Of a DNA stretch of 64,000 bases, positions 1-11,345 are shown piece by piece. Every line of letters starts with the position of its first letter. Within the stretch, counting starts at the first letter, position 1. Position numbers and translations under genes: made by a program. The stretch is from Straminergon stramineum (lineage: Eukaryota > Streptophyta > Bryopsida > Hypnales > Calliergonaceae), in assembly GCA_963920665.1 (NCBI GenBank), contig OY987268.1, positions 11,100,501-11,164,500 of the forward strand. The letters are read 5' to 3'. The notes under the pieces were generated by a model. The model made no database searches. It worked only from the letters and a program-made list of their open reading frames with translations, and had not been told where the DNA came from.

Positions 1-484
1 TTATTGTCAAATTTTTTATTTATTCCAATAATAAATTCTAATATTTAATTCTAAAAGTAGTCTATATAATGCCTTAAACATGAATAATATATACATATTT
101 TGTTTTGATACAATCAATATTGGGATTTTTTTTATTTTGAAAAGAATCTTAAAATATTTTTACTTCTAATTATTATAGAAAATGAAAAAATATTCCAATT
201 GTAGTAGAAGAGTCCTATTCTACTCTATTATATAATTATGTAATTATATTACTATTTTTTTATTCAATGACATGAATATTCATTAGGTATTAGACACTTT
301 TTCTACCATTGAAAAAGTTGATAGGGTGAAATTTTAACTTTAATTGAAACTTCACTTAAAAAAATATGATTTTTGATGAAAAAATAATGTAAATCTTAAT
401 TAACTTGACTTGAGATACTAGTCAAAAAGACTAAATTGCCTATAATTAATGGATTAGGTTTTAGAAACAATAGTTAAAAAGAGG

Positions 485-952
485 TGAAAGTGTTATTTTT
501 ACATTGTTTGACCTCTATTGTGGTACCTTTGACTGTGATTTGTCCCTTCCAAATCTAAAAAATTGGTCACCAAAAATAAATGAGGTTCAAGGGCATAACA
601 TACAATACTCAAATCAACTTATGGCTTCTCAAAATCTATTCTACAATTTTTTAAATGAATTTCTAATGCAATTGTTTTCCTTGAGATCTAGTGTATTTGA
701 AGCTCATTTCTAAAAGCCCTTAGCCCCTCAACACTAGAAAATCAAGATTTGCAATGGATACCCTTGCACAAAATTTGGAATAGAAAAATCATAATTATTC
801 ATTTTCAAAATCAAATTTTTGATGCTAAAATTAGACTTCAAAGGTAAATTTTCAGAATCAAAATTACTAAAAATAGGAATTTGGTTAAGTTTTATTTAAC
901 TTCAAAGTATTGTTGACACCAAAACTTGGTGCCTTGGGCATTTATGGGATAA
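485..952 (+). mobile_element. Diverged D-type MITE
   Basis: The right end GCCTTGGGCATTTATGGGATAA and inner blocks (TTGGTCACCAAAAATAAATG, ATTCTACAATTTTTTAAATG) match D. The left end is not clear. Confidence 0.55.
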
Positions 953-1027
953 TATAATATAATTACAACATAATACGACATAACAAAATATCATTTTATA
1001 ACATTTTCCTAATTATGGTAATCTTTC

Positions 1028-1960
1028 TTAACCCCTAAAGGACCAAGGCCTTTATTCTGCAAAAAAAAACACTCAAAACTGCCATTTTTAGAGCAAAGAG
1101 TAAAAAAAATTGAAAATTTTATTTTTTTCACATCTAACCGTAGGATCTTACACCTAACTAGTATGAATATGTGTGGAAAAAATTTCAGAAATTTTGACCA
1201 CACAAATTGCAAGATATCTGCGTTTAAAGTGAAGAAAACAAGTTTTCTTCACATAGCGGAACTAGGTTATTTGACTTTGAACCTTCTTAACTATAATTAT
1301 TTGTACTTCAGAGTTTTGAGCTTTAAATCTATATAGTGGAGAATTGAGTTGAGAGTCTAGGAAAAAAAAGATAATTCAAAAAAATTTAATTTTTATTCTT
1401 TGAAAAATTGTTAAGTAGAAGTATGTACAAGATAGAAGGAAAATCTAAATTATTAATATCTCTAAGATGGAATTAAAATGCCCTAATCCCAATGGTGAGA
1501 TTGTTCTAGAAAGAAAATGAAATCATGTGGACCTATTTTTTTTTTAAAATTGTAAAAATTGCATTCAAAAATGAATCCTACAAGTTATTTTTTCAAGAAG
1601 ATGCTCTAATTGCCCTAAAAACAAGATTGTCTATAACTTTCTCATAACAAATCCAAATGGAATGAATCAAAGCTTTCCGTGTAGACAAAAATATAATCTA
1701 CAAGGAAAAAAAATAAAAAATAAAAAAATTCAAATTTTTAAAACTTTTTTTTACTGCCCCCTCTCCCCTATTTTGAGCTTATTTGGGCATAACTTTTGTT
1801 CTTGAGCACCAAATGAGAAAAAAATTATATTCCCAAAAAGCTAATCAATTTTTCTATCTTCATAAAAAATTTCAAAAAATCAGGACAAAAATTAAGACCG
1901 CAAGTACTTGTCCGAAATCTCATTTGTCCTCCGAAGGGACAATGATCCTTTAAGGGTTAA
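1028..1960 (+). mobile_element. TTAA-target MITE, subfamily E
   Basis: Bounded by TTAA-CCCCTAAAGGACC and GATCCTTTAAGGG-TTAA. The inner sequence matches 39479-40389 and, inverted, 61394-62317 (shared blocks near each end, for example CTAACCGTAGGATCTT-like and ATTTTGAGCTTATTTGGGCA). No coding capacity. Confidence 0.8.
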
Positions 1961-2450
1961 AAATAAAGGAATTTAGAGAGAGTTATTTTAGTTTTTGAAC
2001 CTTTTCCATTTTCTTTCTATTTTTCTATTTTGAAAATAAAAGAGATTTATTTCATTTTTTCCGAACTTTTTTTTTTCACTTTATATATAATTTTTCAAAA
2101 CCATATTTAAGTAAAATTTGAATTCATTTATTATACATATATCGGTTGTTCTTTTCATGAATACACATGAGACTCTTTTCCTATTGTCCTACCTTTGCAG
2201 TATGGTGACTACTTATAGGAAAAAGGTTTTAGTATCATTGGTATTGTTCCTTGCATTCAAGTTTGTTTTCAATTCTATATTGACCCTTATGCAATCAACC
2301 ATGCTTTCAAATGACTTATCAATTATTTTCATGTTATTTGTTTTGCTACAAGATGATTCAAGGTTGCAAATACAATTAGTGTAGAGACATAATAGACAAC
2401 AAAGATTATTACATAGTTAGTTGTTGCGGAGCTATGACTATAAGAAATCT

Positions 2451-2604
2451 GTGTTTTAGGATGTCTTAGTTGACGGATTTTTTTGGACATCCAATGTAAC
2501 AACTATGTCAACAATGACAATATATGTTACATTGGATGTCATGGTTCACATGTAAACATGGGTTGTTACATTGGATGTCTAAGAAAATTCATCAACTTAG
2601 ACAC
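2451..2604. mobile_element. 154-bp fold-back MITE
   Basis: GTGTTTTAGGATGTCTTAGT and ATCAACTTAGACAC are the outer arms. The inner arms GACATCCAATGTAACAAC and GTTGTTACATTGGATGTC are perfect. No coding sequence. Confidence 0.75.
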
Positions 2605-5292
2605 GAGTTTCTTCTAGTATATACAGTAAAATGTTTCAAGATCAACAACTCAAGGTAAACAAAGAAACTTTCTACTTCTTGCATCAAATTTTAAAGCCAT
2701 GTATAACAAAAATACTTTAATGATTGAAAGTGTTACGGTTGAAACTAGAGTTGCAACTACACTTGCTAGACTTGCAATTGGCAAATACATAGTCTATGAT
2801 TGGAGACTTATATGGTGTAGTTGAGAGTACCATATTTGTAATTGTACTTATGAGAGTGTTGCAAAGCCATCAAAGATCATTTATTACCTATAGTGATAAA
2901 AAGATGAATTTCAAAATATCCATGAATAAAGGATTCTACAAATGAATCTAATCATAAAAAATTGACTTCTTCATGAAGTAACAATTTTTGAGCACAAACA
3001 ATTTTGTTTACATAGTCATCATTTTCATTGTTTCTCAATAATAGAGAGCTAAATTTGCAAACAAGATATTCCATGCCAACACATAGGTCACTTGTTGTTG
3101 TCACATAGATCATAAACATTTGGATTATTTGTCAGTGACTTATATGGGGTGGCCTATTCAAATTATATGAGGGTCTATGAATGCTCAATTCCAAAAAAAT
3201 ATAAAAGCATGCTCCAAAAAAAAAGAAACAACAAAGAAAAAAAAATTATGGTTAGAGAAAAAATTCATCAAATTCATCTTTTGAACAACAATAAATTTCT
3301 TCAAAAAAATAGGTTCATGTATACTTTTGAATATTGCAACATATTCATATGCTTATACCAATCAACGTCCGAACAATGTAGAACCAAATTTGTATTTCGG
3401 CAGTAACCATCACAGTGCAGGAGCCACAGAGGAGTGAGGCTTTGTGGCATGTGGCCAGCACATGAGTGACTTCCATCATTGTTGCAATTTCTTAGGAGTG
3501 ATGGTGACAGATGCTGAAACTCATGAAAGCATGAGAAGCCAGAGTTTGGATTGGACAGTTTTTTCTTCATACATGATAGCTATTGTGTCTATTTACTATT
3601 ATTTTTATTATTATTGGACTGGTCAAAATTCCTTATTTTCTTGTTGGCAACTAAATGGAGGTTCCAATGCACTAAAAAAACGTGACATTTGGATATCATA
3701 TGCAAAAGTTATGAAGGGGCAAAGTTTCAAATAACTTTTTTTGATCAACAGTAGAGATGTTCATGATTCATCAAAGGAGCTCAATATGGCCAAAATTTGG
3801 ACTTTGGGCCAAGGAAAACCTTCTCCTGATTTCATCAAACTAGCCCACAAATTTGGCACCAAAATTTTGTCACCTAGGATGCCGTGTAGGATTAGTTGTA
3901 GTTCTGGCCTGGTCCTAGTAGAAAGTCCTTGGGGCGGATTTGGAAGAATTTGGCAATCCTATTTGCTCAAATTAATTTAGAGAATTCTAACAAATCTTTG
4001 ATCCGGCCCTAATTACAAACTAGGCCTTAGGCTAGGTGAGGGTAGGGCTAGCTAAATGCCTCATCAATGCACATACACATCAACCCCTTAGTATCTAAAT
4101 CCTTTCTTGAATTTTTGCATATTTTTGCTTATTTCTTAAAAAAATATATCATTTACCTTGATTTCATCAAATAGAAAATAGAAGGTTTAATAGAAAAAAG
4201 TGACATGTTGGTTTGGATGAATGAGAAGTTTTGTGGTCAAAGGCCCTATGACTTCTCCATTCATCATCCAAATTTTAGATATTGGAGTGCTACAAGGTTA
4301 AGGTAGGGATATCCAAATGTGCCCTTAATCCAAGAGTGTTGTCTTCAGTAGATGTACATCTAGATAATTAGTATCTACCTCCCTTGAAGGAATGATTTTA
4401 GAATATCTACCACACTGATTTATAAAAGACACACTATTTGTAATATACTTAGAATAGGGAAGGTTAAAATATTCATTATATTCTAAAATTATATACTCAT
4501 AACCCTACAACTTTGTAGTAATGTTAATCTTGAGCCTTAAATCAATGTAGTAGGTTTGTTGTGAAGGTTGGACTAGATTATGAGGTTGAGAAATGATGAA
4601 GTTTATCCTTGATTTGAAATTTTACAAATGATATGATTTTAAGTGATTCATAGATCAAACAAATATTTCAATGCACTAAAGAGTGCAGTAATTGTACCTC
4701 ACATGGTATTTTATGGTGTTTAGATGAATTCCAGAAGGTTGATTGCATGATTTTGAAGTCATTTTCATTTTTGGTTAGGCTCTTCCCAGTGCAATATTTG
4801 TATGATTCTTCTAAAATTTTTCCTTTGTGTATTTCACTACTAGCCTAGAAAGTTTTATGGTATTTAGAATTGTGGTTAAAAAGTTATATCTGAAAGGACA
4901 TTTTTTCCAAAATTGGGGTAGTTCAAGCAACCATAATAAATTCCATTAGGTCCAATTGATTTTTAAATTTTTAAACATACTCTTAACACAATTATTAATA
5001 GAATCCTAAGAATTAGAAGGCATACAAGCATATGATTTTGACTTATAAGCCTTTGAAATAAGATTAAAAAGTCCTTCAACTTTCTAAAATTTATGAGTTC
5101 CATTGTCTACAAATAAAAAATAACCCTTCATTGCAATTTTGGCTTTACCTATCTATATTAGCTTCCATAAGTGGGCTGAAATCTTTCAACCTTACCCCCC
5201 TAAAGATTGGTTTGTTTGGATATAACACAAAATAAAAGTTCACAAAACAAAGTTCTATAACATTTTTGAATTTTGCATCAAAGAAGACAATG
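2605..5292. other. AT-rich spacer
   Basis: Apart from the hairpin at 4212, I see short unconserved frames (3149-3980) and no recognisable element or gene. Confidence 0.6.
4212..4272. repeat. Short hairpin
   Basis: TTTGGATGAATGAGAAGT pairs with ACTTCTCCATTCATCATCCA with a small bulge and a loop of about 20 nt. A tiny MITE core or a precursor-like fold. Confidence 0.5.
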
Positions 5293-5809
5293 TTAACCCC
5301 TCATCGAAAAGTTGTGCATACTAGTCTAGTTTGTGTGGCTAAAATCTCATATCAATCCAAAAAGTTATGAGTAACTAAGAAGCATTTTAGTAGGAGGTTT
5401 AGTTTTTTTATCTGTTTTTTGCAACTTTTTTTGCTACTCTTTGACATTTCAAAGCCATTTTGCAAACACATTTAGTCAATTGAATGATATTTTTTTCATC
5501 AAAGTGTTTGTTTATTAATTTGGAATCACTTTCTAGTTTAAAGTTTCTTCATTTGAGTAGATTTAGAAACCGAATTTTGCCTCCAAATGTGTCTAGGAAA
5601 ATTTCAGCATCCTTTTTCAACACTAAAACATTATAATCTTGCAATCTATGCAGTCAAATGACACCAAATTTCATGCACGTCATCTACAAGAAGTACACTA
5701 CAAGATTGTACCATTGAGATGTCTATAACTCATTGAAATTTATATCTATAACACTTCAAGAGCAATGCTATTTTTTAATCTGTTCAAGCCTTAGGTGATG
5801 AGGGGTTAA
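5293..5809. mobile_element. TTAA-target MITE, subfamily H
   Basis: Perfect inverted ends TTAA-CCCCTCATC and GATGAGGGG-TTAA, 517 bp. Its body is unlike A, B, D or E, showing that the TTAA group is heterogeneous. No frame. Confidence 0.8.
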
Positions 5810-7304
5810 GCATCAAGAGTAGAAAGTATCAAAATGGTCAAACATTTATAGATTTTTATAGATTCATTTCTAATCAATTTTGAAGATTTAACTTCAAAAC
5901 TTTTTTAGAATTTCGTTTATCTTTTTGGCATTAAAATATATATGATTGGTCAAAATTATAATTTCCATTTATTATTAAAAAAATGCACAAGATTTAATGA
6001 TGAGAACATCAACACTTTCTCTTCATATTATATTTTTCCACAATAGGCAAGCACTAAACACTTTGCGCTGTTTTTCTTACAAAAAACTCTTCATTGTAGC
6101 AATTTTAGATTCAAATAACAAGACAAAAGGACAACTAGACCTACTTTGTGTAGAAAAATGAATTTTTGAAAAACAATTTTTTGGTCCAAATTTGCTATCC
6201 AAAGATAGGGACAACGACTCCAAAATGGTTGATTGGAATTAAGAGCATCCTAAGTTTGAGCCTCTACATTGGCCCTTCAAAGTACAAATTCATTCCACCT
6301 TCAAATTCAAAGGGCCCAATCACACTCCATATATGTGCCATGCATATAGTTAGTAAACCAATCATAAACTATCTCATTTAGAATGTAAGACAAGATTCCA
6401 TCTTAAGTTGCAACTGACTACAAGAATTCATTTAAACTTAGTCTACGAGGGTGATTTGACAAGCTCTATTTATCCTACAAATGTGAGAGTATCATCAAAG
6501 GACTCAAAATTGAGTGCAATAATAGAAAATTGGAAGATGTGGACCATGTAGAAACATGCTACTTGATTGTTTGATGCTAAGGTGCAATAAAAGTGATTCT
6601 CCAAGTTGAACATTTCTCATTGAGATGCACCAAAATTTTACCATCCAAATTCCAATTTTGTCCTAAAATATATCCAACAAGTATATGAAGATGAAATTGA
6701 GATGAGGGCAATAATAGGCAAGTTCATCTTATTGCAAAGTGGTCTGAACTCCCTTGGAAAAGCTTGTCAATTGCATGTGGCAACCTCAAAGGAATCCGAG
6801 TACCTTTGCAATTGAACATCTTGGCCAAATGCATTACTGTAGATTGCTTCTTGCTCCTCATTTAGAGTCGATTGTAGACAACTCCACCTTTTACAGATTC
6901 CTACAAAATACTTGGCGTGCTAGGGCAGAAAGGTCTAAAACCTTTTGTACAAGCTAATATGCAAAGAGAGAGAGAGTCAAAATTACAATTAGAGGTTATT
7001 TGTTACTCATAGAAAAACAATAATTAGAAATTTAAAAACAATTATATGTTTTTGAGTTTTTTGTATACTCTTTTGTGAATTTTCAAAGTTAAACTTTAAC
7101 AAATCCTTAATCCTGTAAGGAGCGGTTGGTCACCATAAAAATCATTGTTTTTGCTTTAGTGTGAATCATCTACTTAAAAAAACACCAAAAGCACTTATTG
7201 GAGGTTAAAGTATTGTACAAGACCTTCCTTTTTGTACAAAATTCCAAGGGTGAACATTTTTTCTTTTAACTTGTATGCAAGGATTCTTTGTCATCCATTC
7301 TAAT
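5810..7304. other. AT-rich spacer
   Basis: No gene or element ends recognised. A GAGAGAGAGAG run lies near 6966. The open frame at 6754-6957 has no family signature. Confidence 0.6.
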
Positions 7305-8036
7305 GGATGATTGCAAAAAACACTTCACATTTTTGGCTACAAAACGTGATTTCTGAACATAGGACTAACAATACCAAGGACTACTATCAATTTTTTGCGT
7401 CAGAATGCGCTTGCAAATCTCAACCATCAATTTCGGGCGCTTATAGAGATAAATTGTCAATTTAGGACTATGTAGTATTATAGACTACTACACAATACTA
7501 TAGAAGCCACTAGGAGCAAAAAAGGGGTCTATAGACCTTTTCATTTTTAGTAATTAAAATTTTTTTAATTCTATACAAAATTCCATTTTACTAGAGAAGA
7601 TTGTGTTCACATTGCATCAAAAATTTCATTTAGAATTTTTTTCCCTCTTCATAGACTTTGTGCAAAGGAAGGTCACTTTGGCCCCATGTAGGCAACCAAA
7701 ATGTTACTATTTTCATAAAAACTCAACGTCAGTTTTAATAATGTTAGTAGACCTCCAACTTGTCCAATTTGTAGCTTCGAATTTGCATTTATGGGTCAAA
7801 AATAGGATTAAGACCCCTCGAAATTGCTAGGGTAGATATCGAATTGCGGGTAGGTTCAAAATAGTAAAATAATTTTCAATTTTTTCAAAAAATTAGAAAA
7901 TGTCTAAAACTACCACATGTACCTTCATTCCAAATTTCACGCCAAATAGACAAATGATGCAAAAGTTATGAGCAAAAAACCACCTATCCGAGGGCGAGGG
8001 GAAAAAAAATAGGACAAGTGTTTCTTGCAATCACCC
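7305..8036 (+). mobile_element. C-type MITE (about 20-bp inverted termini)
   Basis: Left GGATGATTGCAAAAAACACTT-like and right AAGTGTTTCTTGCAATCACC form inverted termini. Body matches 25686-26403 in reverse. Short open frames inside (7603-7830, 8031-8219) are not conserved. Confidence 0.75.
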
Positions 8037-8370
8037 TTGGCACTTAGTGTCCATACTTAGTAGCATTATAGGGTTAAAAGTGTTATGTAGGGGCATGTTT
8101 GTAGCATCTTTAGAAAAATCCAAAACTTTCACTAAAGGCTCTATTACTTTGCAACCATTTTGTGCCATATGTAAAGTTGGAGACATCTCATAAAGATTGT
8201 TATATTTGGAACACTCCAAATTTTCAAAAGACCCTTACTTCACAACATTGGGGGAGGACAAAATGGGTATTTCTACCTTAGAGTAATGCTCAACATCAAA
8301 TTTGATGCACCTCTTTGCCAATAATATGAGTGTGTGGCACAAAGACATAAGCCTACAAGCCTTGAACCTA

Positions 8371-8486
8371 GTTGTAGGTATTTATCTATAACCATTTAAA
8401 GGTGTTAATAACATATGTGCCTACATTATAGATACACTATAACATAGATACCTACAACATAGACACCTATATCATAAAAGGTGTCT
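8371..8486. repeat. Cluster of short inverted repeats
   Basis: GTTGTAGGTA with TACCTACAAC, and AGACACCT with AGGTGTCT, lie within a TATAGATAC-rich stretch. Confidence 0.45.
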
Positions 8487-8984
8487 ATAATATAAATTCT
8501 TAGGCTCATGGGCTCATAGATTCTATACTCACAAGCTAGCATTTCCCACTTCTTTACTGGTCTTTTTTCTATGGACAAAATTTTGCCATATCTAATAGAT
8601 TGGGACAACTAAAGTTACATCCCTCCAAATATTCTTTAATATAGTGAGGGCAATAAATAGATTAGAGAAAAATAGAAAAAATACTACTCTTTGGATTTAT
8701 TGATGATGCTCTTAATTTTAGCTTAGTACAAAAAGACTACACCAAATAGTGAAATTGGATTACCTCACCAATTAGGTTGCCTTACCCCCAAAAGTTACTT
8801 TAGAAGCCATCAAAGTAACAATAACTTCTACATGTATTTTTATTTTGTACATATGAAGGCTCATGAGTCCCAATTACTTAATTTAAAAGTAGTGCATTCT
8901 TCTAGAATAATAGTGAATATTTCTATAGTGTCAAATGTCGAAAAATTAGTGTGGAACAACTTGATTTCACTATCTAGTGTAGTT

Positions 8985-9916
8985 TTAACCCCTAAAGTTC
9001 CTTGACTATGTTTTCACCAAAAATGCTCCAAAACTGCCATTTCTAGCACAAGTACCAAATTTTTGAAAAAAAACTTTTTTTGACATATGTAACTATAGGA
9101 TCTTGTATTATCCTGACTTGAAAACATGTGGAAAAAATTTCAGAAATTTTCACCACGTGGATTGCAAGATATAGGCATTCAAATTCATTGAAATCATTTT
9201 TTTGGCCTTGCGAAAAAGATTTTAGCTACACTTCACAAGCTCACTTTTCTATGAAAAATTCCAAAATGGTGGTACTTCTTTGTATTCCTTTTCCTAGACA
9301 AGTTATCTACATACTCAAAAAATTTCACATCATTTGGAATAGTACAACATATAGGAAAAAAATAGTAAATAGAAAGAAGTAGAGAATGATTCAAAATACA
9401 AAATTGTTAAGAATTAAATTATGGAATTGAAAATTCCCAATCCTAGTGCTTGAAATATTCTAATAAAAAATATACATCCTATTGTTTTATTTTTTTCAAA
9501 AAAATATTGAAAATTGAGTAAGATAAAGGACTTCAATGTTTATTTTAGAGTAGAGAATTCATAACTACTTGCAAACTAAAACTCCTCATAGCTTTTGACT
9601 CATTGATCAAAATGGAATGATTCACAGCTTTCCTTGTATATAGAACTCAAGAAATCCAATTTCCAATTTTTGTTTATGAAAAAAGAGATTTTTTCTAATT
9701 TGCCAAGACTGCCCACCCATGGAAAAAAATAACATATTAGGCCATAATCATTTATTCATACTTCCAAATGTCATGAAATTTAGTACATATGAAACATATT
9801 CCTTGTTCCTACCTTCTATTAAAATTTCAACCTAAAATGTGCAAATCTCCAACCACATGTACTTATCCAAATTTTTTATTTTCCAAAAAAATGCATGATG
9901 GTCCTTTAGAGGTTAA
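8985..9916 (+). mobile_element. TTAA-target MITE, subfamily A
   Basis: TTAA-CCCCTAAAGTTCC at left, GGTCCTTTAGAGG-TTAA at right, 932 bp. Shares its whole length with five other copies in the window. It provides the uninterrupted version of the site where F inserted in 62314-63843. Confidence 0.8.
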
Positions 9917-9957
9917 ATAGTTCTCATCCATTTTATTTGGTTTCAAATTTTTTACAA

Positions 9958-10400
9958 TAGGGGTAGTCATAATTCCTTCACTGCACTCCCATTCTCGGAT
10001 TCTCCAAAGCTTGGGGAGATGCCGGTGCCCCATTAGCTTCCCTTCCCTGTTGGTGATGTGGAAGAAAATATTCTTTTCTGTGAAGTTTTTTCTACACCCA
10101 TTCCTTTCCTCCGGAAATGAAAAATGGGCGTGGAGAAAACTTCATAGAGGAAGAATATTCTATTCCAGACCGCACTTTCACCCAACTTTTGCTCAGCCCT
10201 ATGCCACTTGCGTTCGGAGTCCCTTCAACCACAGAATCTCGTTCCAATTTCCATTCTCCATGCTGCTCACCTTATTAACGGGTGTCACACATTCTTCCCG
10301 CAAAAGGGCTCCCCATTGGCTCCAGATTCCTCTCACCAACTTCTCATTATTGAGAGAAGTTTGTGGCGGTGAAGGAACTGTGAGTCTGTGACTACCCCTA
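9958..10400. mobile_element. Fold-back element at the left edge of the GC-rich zone
   Basis: Termini TAGGGGTAGTCATAATTCC and ACTACCCCTA with GAAGGAACTGTG. A second, inner inverted repeat (GAATATTCTTTTCTGTGAAG with its partner ending GAATATTC at about 10162) makes a long hairpin. The 126-codon frame across it is a by-product. Confidence 0.65.
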
Positions 10401-10839
10401 ATGTTTGACCAAGGATACTCTTAAGAGCATCTCCACTAGGCATGGTGTCCCGGCCCGCGACTTCAGTCTGTCGTGCAGATCAGCAAGGAGTAGCCGCACT
10501 GCAACATGGCAACGGTGGGTCGACGCACTAGAATAACACCATTGAATCGGTCAAAAGGCGTGCTTGCCGCCCCCTCCCCCCCCCCTCTTGCAAGGCCACC
10601 AAGGCCTACGTTGCCAATCACACTCACGCTCCCGGCTCCCGTGTTCCCAGCAGCGACATCCAATCAGCTATAGAAGGAGAGTACAGGAGCTCCGACGAGC
10701 ACACTCCGTCAGTTCTCACCTTGGACGTGTTTAGTGCGGCCCCCCCTTTGCTTCTGCTCAGTCTGCAACAAGCTTAAGTTTACTTGCATGTAAGACGTTG
10801 ATCAGACACATTTTACTTTAGAGTCTACTGTAGGTTCTT

Positions 10840-11345
10840 CATGGTTGCATTGCGTGGCGACACTCTTAGGCATGGAAACCCTGCTGGAGTAGGTCATGCA
10901 CATGGTTTAAAGGTGTCGGCCCTGTTCATGATGGTTGAGTGGTGGGAGTTTTATTGCGGTGTTACAATTAATGTGCATCATCGAGAGGTTAGGAGTCGAG
11001 TGAAGGTCCTGGCGAAATTGTTTTTTCCGCAGTCGTCGTTCGTGGAGGTGATTTGCCTCGGCCCGTGCGAGGGGGGCTCACCCTGGACGGATTCGTTGCC
11101 GCCATTTCGCTTCTCTTCAATCTGACCTGTATCTGTGACGGGGTCGACTTGTGAGACGTCGATCGATCAGACAAACCCTGGTTATGATTCTACTACACTC
11201 TAGTTTTTCAGTAGGCGCATGATTACACTCTTGGGCGCCCAGGCAGAGTGGAAGTCATGTGGTTTGGGGGCATCGGCCCTGTGTTCGTAGTAGTTGAGTC
11301 GTGGGAGTTTTACTGTGTCACAATTCATGTGCATCATCGAAAGGT
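10840..11345. repeat. Near-tandem duplication inside GC-rich zone of copy 1
   Basis: About 10.90-10.99 kb and 11.26-11.35 kb share TCGGCCCTGT, GTGGGAGTTTTA and GTGCATCATCGA in the same order. Copy 2 carries a single version near 45.35-45.44 kb. This suggests a copy-1-specific tandem gain, or loss in copy 2. Confidence 0.5.

Noticed and set aside
10011..10391. 126-codon open frame
   Set aside because: It runs through both arms of a fold-back element and carries no family signature.
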